A stretch of DNA of 13,768 bases from Funneliformis mosseae (GCA_910592005.1 CAJVPP010002710.1:1-13768); one strand, 5' to 3'; numbered from the stretch's first letter, positions 1-7,207 are shown. Notes: generated from the sequence alone by a model not told the origin. Translations and numbers: made by a program.

Positions 1-210
1 TGTGATATTGTCTTGTATTTAATTCAACGGATTGAATTAAAAGTTTATCGTTTAAGTTTACAGATACCAAGCCAACAGTGTAGAGTTGAAGTAAAAACGA
101 AAGTTATGTGTACATATGTTACAAATTCACATGAACTGAATGTCGAACGTGGAACTCTTGTATTATCTATTCTGGCTGTAAACCCAGAAGCATTTTACCT
201 TCATTATTAA
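1..210 (+). other. Edge-truncated open frame of unknown nature
   Basis: Frame 1 is open from the first base of the window to a TAA at 208-210, giving 69 codons with no ATG near its start. The translation is of mixed composition and contains the run NSHELNVERGTLVLSILAV. I do not recognise it as part of any family, including the N-terminal region of MOV10-type helicases. It could be the last exon of a gene lying to the left, a 5' exon that splices onward, or chance. Its base composition resembles the helicase neighbourhood rather than the AT-rich block. Nothing else supports it as coding. Confidence 0.15.
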
Positions 211-729
211 TTTTCAAGACCGAATGTGTGTTTTTCTAAATGAAGTACATATCCTGTGTAATTTGAAGCAATTATCTTTCAAAAGTTGTTGCTTTTTTTT
301 CAGCTGAAGCATCCGATAGGCAATTTTTGATCCAAATTCTCGAGATTCCGACTGTGAAAAGCCTTCCATAGCATTACCGATCGAAAACTAACGAAAGTTT
401 GATAAGCAGATCATAACGAAATGTTGATATATCAGTAAAACAAATGCCTGTTGACGATGATTATTTCACTTTCTGATTCAAATAACTTAGATGCATTAGT
501 ACGCATTATTTACCAATCAAGAAGTGCAAAATCGTCCTCTGTATTTGTATTCCAGGCCCATCGATGAATGGTCCCTCGTGACTATAAACGGGATCTTTCC
601 AAATAAGAAAATCAAGATCTTCAAGATATTATTTGCGATTCTCCATTCTATGTTGAAACGTTAGCGCCGAAGCGGGTAAAATGTTCAAAAGTCAATGCTT
701 TTTAGTTTGCTTCCATATATATTTTTTTT

Positions 730-769
730 AAAATCTGCTTTTAATTATTATAAACTAAAAACAGATTTT
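730..769. repeat. Inverted repeat / hairpin
   Basis: AAAATCTG at 730-737 is matched by its exact reverse complement CAGATTTT at 762-769. After one mismatch (738/761) pairing resumes for five more pairs (739-743 with 757-756 side), leaving a loop of about 12 bases. It is short and AT-rich, so chance or a small decayed element are both possible. No flanking target duplication was seen. Confidence 0.5.
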
Positions 770-1168
770 CACGTGGTATAGAAGTGAGAGTTGACATGTG
801 CTAGTCTTTCTGGCCTTTCAACTGTAAACATCCGGGATTTTCATTGGAAATCATACAAAGTAAACGCGCTGCGAAAGAGTTTTAATGCTGTCTTCTGTCC
901 CACTTGATAAGGATTTGAACTCTTGGAAGAATATTATACAGAAATTTTCACAAAACCTAAAAACGTTCCTGAAATTAGACAAGAGTACGATTTATGTCGG
1001 AAATTTCCACAGTACACTCAACATTAGCATTTAAACATTTCTTTCATCAACATTATATTGAAAAAAAAGAATTTACGTAATCAGTCTATCAGAAACAAAT
1101 GAGTGGATCAGAGAATACCAGACCAACAATCAAATGAAATGTTCATAATTAAACTTCGACGAAAAAAG

Positions 1169-1170
<2 letters not shown>

Positions 1171-1200
<30 letters not shown>

Positions 1201-1208
1201 ATGATGAT
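1171..1208. repeat. Compound (CTG)4(ATG)n microsatellite
   Basis: Four perfect CTG units (1171-1182) are followed directly by eight full ATG units plus two bases (1183-1208), uninterrupted. No long open frame runs through it, so it is not evidently a coding amino-acid repeat. It is an ordinary simple repeat, likely polymorphic in length. Confidence 0.95.
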
Positions 1209-1407
1209 CTGCTAGCACGCCATTTCCGATATATAGAATACAAGGTCTGTGTAAGGTTAAGATGAAGTAGCCGCTTGTGAAAGTCGTACTAAAACCTGGG
1301 GAATCGAGGAGATTTGATAAAGGATTGAGATTAAGTCTAACTATAATTACAGAGAACCGAACACGTCATCTTCCAGCACGATTGATGTAGGTAGGATCAA
1401 TTTAATG

Positions 1408-1415
1408 TATATAAA
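1408..1415 (+). promoter_or_regulatory. TATA-like box, tentative
   Basis: TATATAAA is a full match to a TATA box, with a pyrimidine-rich stretch some 10-25 bases downstream. It lies about 510 bases before the helicase ATG and upstream of the T10A22 tract, so its link to the helicase is uncertain. In AT-rich DNA such matches are common by chance. Confidence 0.15.
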
Positions 1416-1467
1416 TTCGTTTCTCTCTGATTCACGTAATCGTAAATGTCATTCAAATTTGTATTAA

Positions 1468-1599
1468 AGAACGCAATGTTGATGTTGAAAATAAAAAAGG
1501 TTAGCTTTTTCAAATTGTGTTAATTTTTTGATTTATTGCATAATTGAAATTTTTTTTTTAAAAAAAAAAAAAAAAAAAAAAGCCTGAGAACGCAATGTT
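1468..1599. repeat. 13-base direct repeats flanking a T10A22 tract
   Basis: AGAACGCAATGTT occurs at 1468-1480 and again at 1587-1599. Between them lie 106 bases ending in T10A22 (1550-1581) plus a short GCCTG spacer. A poly(A)-ending insert between matching direct repeats resembles a retroposed fragment with a target-site duplication. The spacer between the A tract and the second copy and the run of Ts before the As are not typical. A slipped or duplicated tract is the alternative. Confidence 0.4.
1550..1581. repeat. T10A22 homopolymer junction
   Basis: Ten T residues run straight into 22 A residues, giving a perfect T10/A10 palindrome at the junction. Such tracts are hard to sequence and assemble, so the true length may differ. 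Confidence 0.9.
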
Positions 1600-1807
1600 A
1601 TAATGCTAAATAATTTTTCCTGTCCTGCAATCTTCGCAGTTAGTGATTCTTCTTGGCAACAATTAATCGTAAAAGTTATCTGGTTCTTTTTGAACATGCC
1701 TGATATCGACAATAAGAACGAAATTGGGTTTCCGTATCACCTCGAGGTTGACTTATTAAATCTGTGATCCGGTGTCACTAAAATTTGAGGTCCTATTACT
1801 ATGTTTT

Positions 1808-1867
1808 TAATTAGTGCGTGTGTTATTTCTATTTCTGTTGGAAAACAGAACTCTTCCTAATTAGTGC
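1808..1867. promoter_or_regulatory. TAATTAGTGC direct repeat upstream of the helicase
   Basis: TAATTAGTGC occurs exactly twice, at 1808-1817 and 1858-1867, spaced 50 bases start to start and ending about 57 bases before the ATG. The core TAATTA is the canonical homeodomain-binding sequence. The pairing and position near the likely 5' end of the gene make it a candidate regulatory pair, but with no supporting data it may be chance. Confidence 0.2.
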
Positions 1868-1923
1868 TCAATAAAAAATTTTTCGACTCATTCTGACTTT
1901 CGTTGTTCTCTATAAACTTAATC

Positions 1924-2716
1924 ATGGATGAAATTCTTGAACTTCTAAGGGCCAAGCCATCCTACAAAGTCAAACAAGGTAGTGATGATTTCATGGAAAA
2001 TAGAGATATCGTTCATGGTAAATCCCTCAAACTCACTGAGCGAGTAAAATATAAATACTCGTTAAAAAAGTATGAAATGCCTACAGAGTTAAAAACAATC
2101 TTTGAAAGACCTCACCAGGATGTCCTTAGACGGCTTAGCAGTCAATTGAATGCCAATAATTATAGTAAGTTTTTCAGTGAACTACTCTATGCAGAGGAGT
2201 ACAAAACAAATGAAGACCTCAAAAGGTATGACCGGCAGAAAGTGAAATTAGTGAAGAAATCTGGAGACTATTTTAAAATGAAAATTCATAAACGCGCACT
2301 CGCAGAGAAACGCCTGTCAGTGCTTCCTGGGGATTATATTTTTGTTGTGAAATGTGGAGATAAGAAAGCAGAAGCATACCAAGGGTTCGTGCACGAGGTA
2401 CTTAAAAGTAGCATTGATTTAAAGTTTGATGAGTCATTCTCGCAGGAAGTGTACAATTCAAACGTGAGGTTCGATGTCCGATTCACCTTTAATCGTGTAT
2501 CAATGAGAAGGATGCATCAAACCGTCAGGAATCCAAAAGTGGAATTTAGTCGTTTGTTCCCACAGAACCATCAAAATTTCTCTGCAAATGACGTGGATTT
2601 TCAAAACATCAAATTCTACACTATACTGAATTATTACCAAAGACGTGCGGTAGCCATTATCAAATCAGGAATTCATCAACCCTGGCCTTTTATTGTCTTC
2701 GGTCCACCCGGAACAG
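1924..2716 (+). CDS. Helicase exon 1
   Basis: This exon encodes residues 1-264 and the first base of codon 265. It holds the short N-terminal tail, a segment around KYEMPTEL and YAEEYKTNEDLKRYD, and the RPSVLxGD-like loop seen here as RLSVLPGDYIF. These are followed by YQGFVHEV and FTFNRVSMRRMHQ, all typical of the region just before the helicase core in MOV10 relatives. It ends inside the Walker A loop. Reading on without splicing meets TAG at 2719-2721. No AG lies between the upstream in-frame TGA (1894-1896) and the ATG, so no upstream exon could join in this frame before the ATG. A hidden acceptor just inside the exon, for example after 1949, remains possible. Confidence 0.85.
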
Positions 2717-2783
2717 GCTAGTAACGTACGCTTGATTTCAAATTTATTTTGTCATTTATTTATGTCTGCAATTATCGTTACAG
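2717..2783 (+). other. Intron 1, GC-AG type, 67 bp
   Basis: The P-loop requires ...GGA ACA G joined to GC AAG TCT, which fixes the donor as CAG|GCTAGT and the acceptor as TTACAG|GC. The intron therefore starts with GC rather than GT. No GT donor nearby restores the frame: GTAACG at 2721 and GTACG at 2726 would both leave in-frame stops. The phase is 1 and the composition AT-rich. GC-AG introns are a known minority class, usually with a stronger AG|GCAAGT context than this one, so weak or alternative splicing is possible. Confidence 0.85.
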
Positions 2784-3133
2784 GCAAGTCTTCCACTATC
2801 GTTGAAGCAATGTGGCAACTTCTGGATGATAATCCTACTACCAGGATTCTCGCCTGCGCGGCGTCAAATGCGGCGGCCAATTGGCTATTGAAAAAATTGA
2901 GTAAACGACTACCTCCTGAAGAAATGGTTCGAATCAACGCCATTTCGCAAGAACCTGAAAAAATAGAACGGGAATTTCATTGCTATTGTATGATAGATAA
3001 ATGCGGCAATTACCAGCTTCCGAACATGAGCTATATTGAGAAGCACCGGATTGTCGTGACCACTTGTATTACTGCAGGAACTGTGTATTTGCTCGGAAGA
3101 ACGAAGTCTTACACTCATATCTTTATTGATGAG
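2784..3133 (+). CDS. Helicase exon 2
   Basis: This exon encodes the last two bases of codon 265 to residue 381. It runs from the Walker A lysine (K266) through motif Ia, ILACAASNAAAN, where relatives usually have a proline and an aspartate (APSNxAAD). It continues through the RLP..VRINA segment and the VVTTCITAG strand, and ends with IFIDE, the Walker B acidic pair D380-E381. The exon ends exactly after the GAG codon (phase 0). Three-codon periodicity and GC near 43% contrast with both introns. Confidence 0.88.
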
Positions 3134-3203
3134 GTATTTAATTATTATAAAATAACCTATCATTTGGCTTTCTGGTGTTTTTAATATTTTAATTACGTAA
3201 TAG
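3134..3203 (+). other. Intron 2, GT-AG, 70 bp
   Basis: The donor is GAG|GTATTT and the acceptor ACGTAATAG|GCAGAG. Removing it joins IFIDE directly to AEQAIEPEI, restoring the motif II DEAx box followed by the family's Q/H-x-x-EPE segment. It is AT-rich, phase 0, and holds in-frame stops at its end, so retention would end translation. Confidence 0.9.
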
Positions 3204-4016
3204 GCAGAGCAAGCAATAGAACCAGAAATCGTAACCGCGCTGTAAAATGCTTCCAAAAACACACAAATTATTTTAGCAGGTGACCCGAAGCAACTAGGTC
3301 CACTTGTCCGTTCTTCAATTGCGAAAGAGCTTGGCCTTGGACAATCTCTGATCGAACGTCTTGACAAAAGCGAATTCTATGATTTTGGCGATACAAGTAT
3401 TTACGGGGTAAAGCTCCGGATGAACTACCGCTCACACCCTAAAATCCTAAGCTTTCCTAGTGCTAAGTTTTATAACAATGATCTTATACCCTCAGCTGAC
3501 AAGCAAATTACTCATAACTTAGGTAACTTTTCTCTCCTCCCTACAAAGGATTACCCGATCATGTTCTGGAATGTAGAAGGTAAAGAAGATCGTGAGGGCC
3601 AATCCCTATCGTATTTCAATGCTCGAGAGGCCGGTTATGTGTTAGAAGTTGTTGTGAAACTTCAGAAACAAAACGTCAAGCCAAAAGAAATTGGTATCGT
3701 CACACCCTACGTTAAACAGGTTGAAAAGATCAAGAAATTGTTTATAAAACGGAATATCTCTGGGGTGGATATTGGCACTGTGGAGAAATTTCAAGGCCAA
3801 GAAAGACGCGTGATCATTATTTCTACAGTTCGAACTAAAAATGTTGAATTCCTTGGGGAACCGAGACGGTTCTGCGTTGCTGTAACTCGAGCACAAGCTC
3901 TTTTGGTGGTAATAGGAGATGAAAAAGCGTTGTTCAAGAAAGAACTTTGGAAACAATGGTTGAAAGAAGTGAAGGAAAATGGTGGATTTTCGAATAAAGT
4001 TCTTCCTAATAAATAA
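3204..4016 (+). CDS. Helicase exon 3, with in-frame TAA
   Basis: This exon runs from residue 382 (AEQAIEPEI) to the natural stop TAA at 4014-4016 and carries motifs III, IV, V and VI in the right order and spacing. After the TAA at 3243-3245 the same frame is open for 256 codons. The residue order TQIILAGDPKQLGP shows that the stop sits in a variable linker between motifs II and III. The linker between motif V and VI (STVRTKNVEFLGEPRRF) is noticeably shorter than in vertebrate MOV10. The C-terminus WLKEVKENGGF matches the family's end, so the 3' end is complete. Confidence 0.88.
3243..3245 (+). other. Premature in-frame TAA
   Basis: The codons read ...GTA ACC GCG CTG TAA AAT GCT TCC... within the spliced helicase frame. 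Candidate hidden introns around it (donor GTAACC at 3231 or GTAAAA at 3242, acceptor after TTTTAG 3276 or CAG 3279) all shift the frame away from LAGDPKQLGP, so none rescues it. A single base change from AAA, GAA or CAA would produce it. A sequencing or assembly error is not excluded. Confidence 0.9.
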
Positions 4017-4035
4017 TTTTTAGATTAAAGGTACA

Positions 4036-4059
4036 TAAGTGCATCACGCATTGCACTTA
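4036..4059 (+). other. 3' UTR stem-loop
   Basis: TAAGTGCA at 4036-4043 pairs perfectly with TGCACTTA at 4052-4059 around an 8-base loop (tcacgcat). It begins 20 bases after the helicase stop and lies 43 bases before the AATAAA, so it would be in the mature 3' UTR. It includes G-C pairs and is unlike the surrounding AT-only palindromes. Its function is unknown. Confidence 0.55.
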
Positions 4060-4101
4060 CTTTTAAGCCAAATAACGGATTGTGTGTATGTCTGAATTAA
4101 T

Positions 4102-4107
4102 AATAAA
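4102..4107 (+). terminator. Polyadenylation signal of the helicase
   Basis: AATAAA lies 86 bases after the helicase stop codon. It is followed by a plausible CA cleavage site near 4116-4118 and a run of nine Ts (4122-4130) as a downstream U-rich element. A GT-rich stretch (TGTGTGTATGT) precedes it at 4080-4091. The arrangement is a standard animal or fungal 3' end, and it marks where the gene ends just before the AT-rich block. Confidence 0.7.
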
Positions 4108-4534
4108 GAAATCGACAAAACTTTTTTTTTCAAACAAATGAAGTAGAAATAGGTCAAATAGATATTACAGTCATTCGTTATGAAAATTTAGGTATTTATT
4201 ATATTATAATTATTATGTAATTAATATAATTAATTTAGTATTCCAATCATTTAATAATATATATTTTTTAATTTATAAAAAAATATAAATAATAAATAAT
4301 TTTAAAAAAATTACATAATTTAGTTTAAATATTATCTATTAAATTGTAAAATTTACTTTAAAATAAAGATTATAAGTTTATTAATTTAAAAATTTATTTA
4401 TTTACAGAAATATTAAATAATTTTAAAAGATTTAAGAGTTTTAATAAATTTACCAGTTCAAAAAAGATTATTTTACCAGAATTATATTTTACTTTCTAAT
4501 TATGTATTAATATAAATAAATGATTAAATATTAA

Positions 4535-4551
4535 AAATCATTAAATGATTT
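4535..4551. repeat. 17-base palindrome
   Basis: AAATCATT and AATGATTT are exact reverse complements around a single central A. It is short and AT-rich, so chance is a fair explanation. Confidence 0.5.
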
Positions 4552-4830
4552 ATAAAAATTATTAATCTTAAAATTATTTTCTTTATAATTATTCATAAAA
4601 TTTAATTTTAATAATTATTCAATAAAAGTTGTTTCTTATTAATAAGTAATTTAACTTTTTTATAACTAAAAATTTTTAAATTTATACTAATGAATTATAA
4701 TAAAATATAAATTAAATAAAGTTTTTAGAAAATGTTTAAGTTTACACAGGATTTATATATCTAGATCATATGACAGATATATTTGTCACTAATATTATAT
4801 CACTGGTCGAAATCAAAAAATTAGATATGC

Positions 4831-5024
4831 AAAAAATCAGTCTAAAATCTACAAATTATTAAAAATCAGTTTAGCTGATTGGCATACATTAAGAATCGAC
4901 TAAATTTAGCTAAAATTCAACCTATTATTTATAGTTGATTAGCACACTTATAGCTGATTAGTATATATCAAAAATCAGTTAAAATTTGATTTATCTTATT
5001 TATAGTCTATTGATGTCTGATTAG
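4831..5024. repeat. Degenerate repeat cluster built on CTGATTAG / AAATCAG
   Basis: AAAAATCAGT occurs around 4832, 4861 and 4970. TAGCTGATTRG occurs at 4873 and 4951, and related TAGTTGATTAG at 4933 and GTCTGATTAG at 5015. TTATTTATAGT recurs at 4926 and 4998. AATCAG and CTGATT are reverse complements of each other, so the array can form many small hairpins, for example 4864-4880. Copies are imperfect and spacing is irregular. Confidence 0.6.
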
Positions 5025-5044
5025 AATGATTTTATTATTCTAAT

Positions 5045-5180
5045 AGTATAATAGTTTTATTATTTCTAAGAAATAATTGTATTTTTATTCCTTAGATACA
5101 AATAGTTTTTTAAATATAAAGGTATTATTATTCTTTAAATATAATAGTTGTATCATTTCTTAAGTACGATAGTTTAATAT
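5045..5180. repeat. Tandem repeat, about 25-base unit
   Basis: About six imperfect copies start near 5051, 5076, 5101, 5121, 5144 and 5169. They share ATAGTTNTATTATTTCTTAA followed by a short purine/pyrimidine variable end. The third and fourth copies are shortened and diverged. This is a decayed minisatellite. Confidence 0.55.
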
Positions 5181-5493
5181 AAGTTATAATAAAATTAACA
5201 AAGAGAAATTTTTGAAGATTTTATTACTTTCAACAATAATAATTTATATTAAGAATTATTGTTCTTATATAAATCATTTATAAATAATAATCAAGAAATT
5301 TTAAAAGAATGTACTTATTATAAATAAATTATCCTTAAGTATTGAATATTACTCAACTGTATTATCAACAGTTATAATAGTAATTTTAGCAATTTTTTCA
5401 GTAGCAAAAATAATAGCGATAACTAAGATTACTTGTCTAAACTCATTTTGATTTAGCAAAATAACTAAATTATAGTTTTGCTAATTTTTTACT

Positions 5494-5610
5494 AAAGTTT
5501 TAATATAGTTTCGCATTTTTATAAGCTTTGATATAGTTTTATCTTTTTCAGAATTTTACAGATTTTTTAATAAGGTTTTAATATAATTTCATTTAATTTT
5601 ACCTTTTTCT
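5494..5610. repeat. Short repeated motif AAGGTTTTAATATAGTTTC
   Basis: Three diverged copies begin at 5494, 5523 and 5572, each followed by a T-rich stretch ending in CTTTTTC or similar. It probably belongs to the same run of decayed minisatellites as its neighbours. Confidence 0.4.
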
Positions 5611-5656
5611 ATTTAGATAATTTGTAAAATCTCTAGATTTTGTCTAATAATCTTAG

Positions 5657-5812
5657 TGACAATAGTAATAGCAATAATAAATAATAATAGTAGCAATAGC
5701 AATAATAAAAAGCAGTAGTAATATCAATATTATTCTTATTTTTACCATCACTACCATCACTACTATTACTATCATTACTATTACTACTGATAATATAACT
5801 ACAACTACTATA
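5657..5812. repeat. Imperfect trinucleotide array in inverted orientation
   Basis: The left half (5657-5723) is an imperfect run of AGT/AAT/AGC triplets. The right half (5743-5812) is a run of ACC/ATC/ACT/ATT triplets, broadly the reverse complement of the left. The centre is a short T-rich spacer. As single strand it could fold into a long imperfect hairpin. No open frame covers both halves. Confidence 0.65.
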
Positions 5813-6025
5813 TATTATATTAAAAGGTATTAGATTATCAATTAATCATAACTGGTTCATTTTAATAGGAACTTATATATCCCATATTACATATGTTATT
5901 ATTTTAGATATAAAGCTAATAAAAGTTAAAATATTAATGAAGGTTTAGTTGTATTCTTCTTTTAATTTATTGATATATAAATAAGTTTTATCAGAAATAA
6001 TACCTTTACTTTTTAAGTATTTAGC

Positions 6026-6063
6026 CAAACTGCTTTTCTCAGCATTCTTTATCAAACTGCTTT
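6026..6063. repeat. CAAACTGCTTT direct repeat
   Basis: The 11-base word occurs at 6026-6036 and 6053-6063, a period of 27. Both copies are preceded by a TATTTAGC/TTTATC stretch. Confidence 0.5.
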
Positions 6064-6186
6064 AGATATTAAAGACCAGAATATAATACAATTGAATATA
6101 AGAAATATAAAATCAAACTATTATTTAAAAAGAAATATAAAGCATCTGAAAAACTAATATAATTAATAATTAAATTATAATTATAA

Positions 6187-6786
6187 ATGTATTAGATGGC
6201 TTTTTTTTGATGCTAGGTGGAAAATTTTTTAAATATAGTAAATATTAGTAGAATTATTTATTATTATAAAGATATCAGATGGTATTTTTTTTTTTTTTTA
6301 TATATATACAATATAATAGCAAAGATGTTAGATATCATTTTATTAAAACTAGTTACAAGTTTTAATATCAAAAGAATGTTTTTTTTTTATAATAATAAAG
6401 TTAGCATTATTATTTTTTTATATAGCAAAGATGTTAGGTAGCTTTTTTTTTCTTTTTATATAATAATAATAAAGGTATCAAGTGGCATTATTATTATTTT
6501 TTTCTATAAAAAAAGTGCCAGATATCATTATTTTTTTTCTTTTTTATATAATAATAAAGGTATTAGGTGATATTATTATTTTTTCTATAACAAAGATACT
6601 AAGTAGCATTATTTTTTTTATATATAGTAACAAAGGTGTTAAGTGATATTATTAATTTTTTTTATAACAAAGGTGTCAGGTGATATTTTTTTTATATATA
6701 TAATAATAAAAGGTAATTTTTTTATAAAGTAATAATATCATATAGTATTCTTTTTTTATATTAAAGGTATTAAGTAACTTTTTTTT
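6187..6786. repeat. Degenerate minisatellite, about 36-45 base period
   Basis: About 14 imperfect copies of a unit with core AAAGGTRTYARGTGRYATTA, followed by a T-tract and a TATA/ATAATAA linker. Good copies start near 6268, 6321, 6427, 6471, 6556, 6592, 6632, 6669 and 6763, with weaker ones between and before. Core positions vary mainly by transitions (GGTGTTAAGTG, GATGTTAGGTA, GGTATCAAGTG). The open frame overlapping its left part (6217-6441) is a by-product of the repeat and T-tracts. The G-containing core against T-tracts gives strong strand asymmetry. Confidence 0.75.
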
Positions 6787-7207
6787 AAATATAAAAAAAG
6801 CATATTTCTTTTTTTATAATTACAAAATGATAAACAATAAAAATAAGAAGAATTTTAATAAAAAAAATTTATAAAATACGTAATGCAATATTAAATTGAA
6901 TATAAATAAAATTTTTTGATTATAAATAAGTATTTTTGCAATATTAATTTAACATTATTAGGTAATTAAAAAAAAGAGATAATATAAGATAATATACTAT
7001 TTTAAATATCATTTATTCAATAAGTAATTTTTAATTTAAAATATTATTTATAAATATGTAAATATCTGAGTCTAAAATTTGTATTGATCACATATAATAT
7101 TAATTTTTTTTGAGTATTTTCTAATTTTTGTAAATTTGATTTAATATGAGAAACAAAGAAAAATAATATAATATAATATATTATTTCATGTATTACTGAT
7201 TCAAATC

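Larger units (their letters stand above)
211..1923. other. Non-coding flank upstream of the helicase
   Basis: No frame on either strand stays open long enough to suggest a gene. A splice-acceptor-like site, an eight-base T run followed by CAG, lies at about 293-303, after the open frame at the window edge. No downstream exon can be paired with it. The stretch otherwise holds a hairpin (730-769), a microsatellite (1171-1208), a TATA-like site (1408-1415), a direct-repeat pair around a T/A tract (1468-1599) and a second direct-repeat pair (1808-1867). Composition is close to that of the helicase introns and UTR and clearly less AT-rich than the right-hand block. Confidence 0.6.
1924..4016 (+). 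pseudogene. MOV10-type RNA helicase, three exons, internal stop
   Basis: This is a superfamily 1 helicase of the MOV10/SDE3/Armitage group. Family members are ATP-dependent 5'-3' RNA helicases acting in small-RNA silencing, RNA decay and restraint of retroelements, usually in cytoplasmic RNP granules. Spliced, it reads 651 codon positions from the ATG at 1924. That ATG has A at -3 and G at +4, and an in-frame TGA lies upstream at 1894-1896. Residue landmarks are: pre-helicase beta-barrel region about 100-215; Walker A GPPGTGK 260-266; motif Ia CAASNAAAN about 289-297; Walker B FIDEAE 378-383; motif III LAGDPKQLGP 405-414; motif IV MNYRSHP 454-460; TPYVKQVEKI 549-558; motif V VEKFQGQE 574-581; motif VI CVAVTRA 605-611. 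Codon 395 is TAA (3243-3245), so the product would stop at 394 residues, losing motifs III-VI. Apart from this the frame is intact, so the break is recent or a sequence error. The N-terminus is short compared with MOV10 of about 1000 residues. Confidence 0.85.

Noticed and set aside
1870..1893. TATA-like AATAAAAAAT with TCATTC initiator before the ATG
   Set aside because: The spacing is under 20 bases, too short for a TATA-initiator pair, and such words are common in AT-rich DNA.
2693..3184. A single continuous plus-strand frame covering the second helicase exon with sequence before and after it
   Set aside because: It reads through intron 1 at its start and intron 2 at its end. Only 2784-3133 matches the family. 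The other parts are intron translation.
3231..3279. A hidden intron that might remove the in-frame TAA
   Set aside because: All visible donor/acceptor pairs (3231 or 3242 with 3276 or 3279) change the reading frame and destroy motif III.
2752..3367. Minus-strand open frames opposite the helicase (2752-2943 and 2909-3367)
   Set aside because: They are antisense shadows of a clearly conserved plus-strand coding sequence and resemble no protein.
3642..3956. Minus-strand open frame of 104 residues opposite exon 3
   Set aside because: It is a shadow of the exon carrying motifs V and VI. It has no similarity I recognise.
6217..6441. Plus-strand open frame of 74 residues
   Set aside because: It is made of F/Y/I/N-rich translation of T-tracts and the minisatellite units, and it arises from the repeat.
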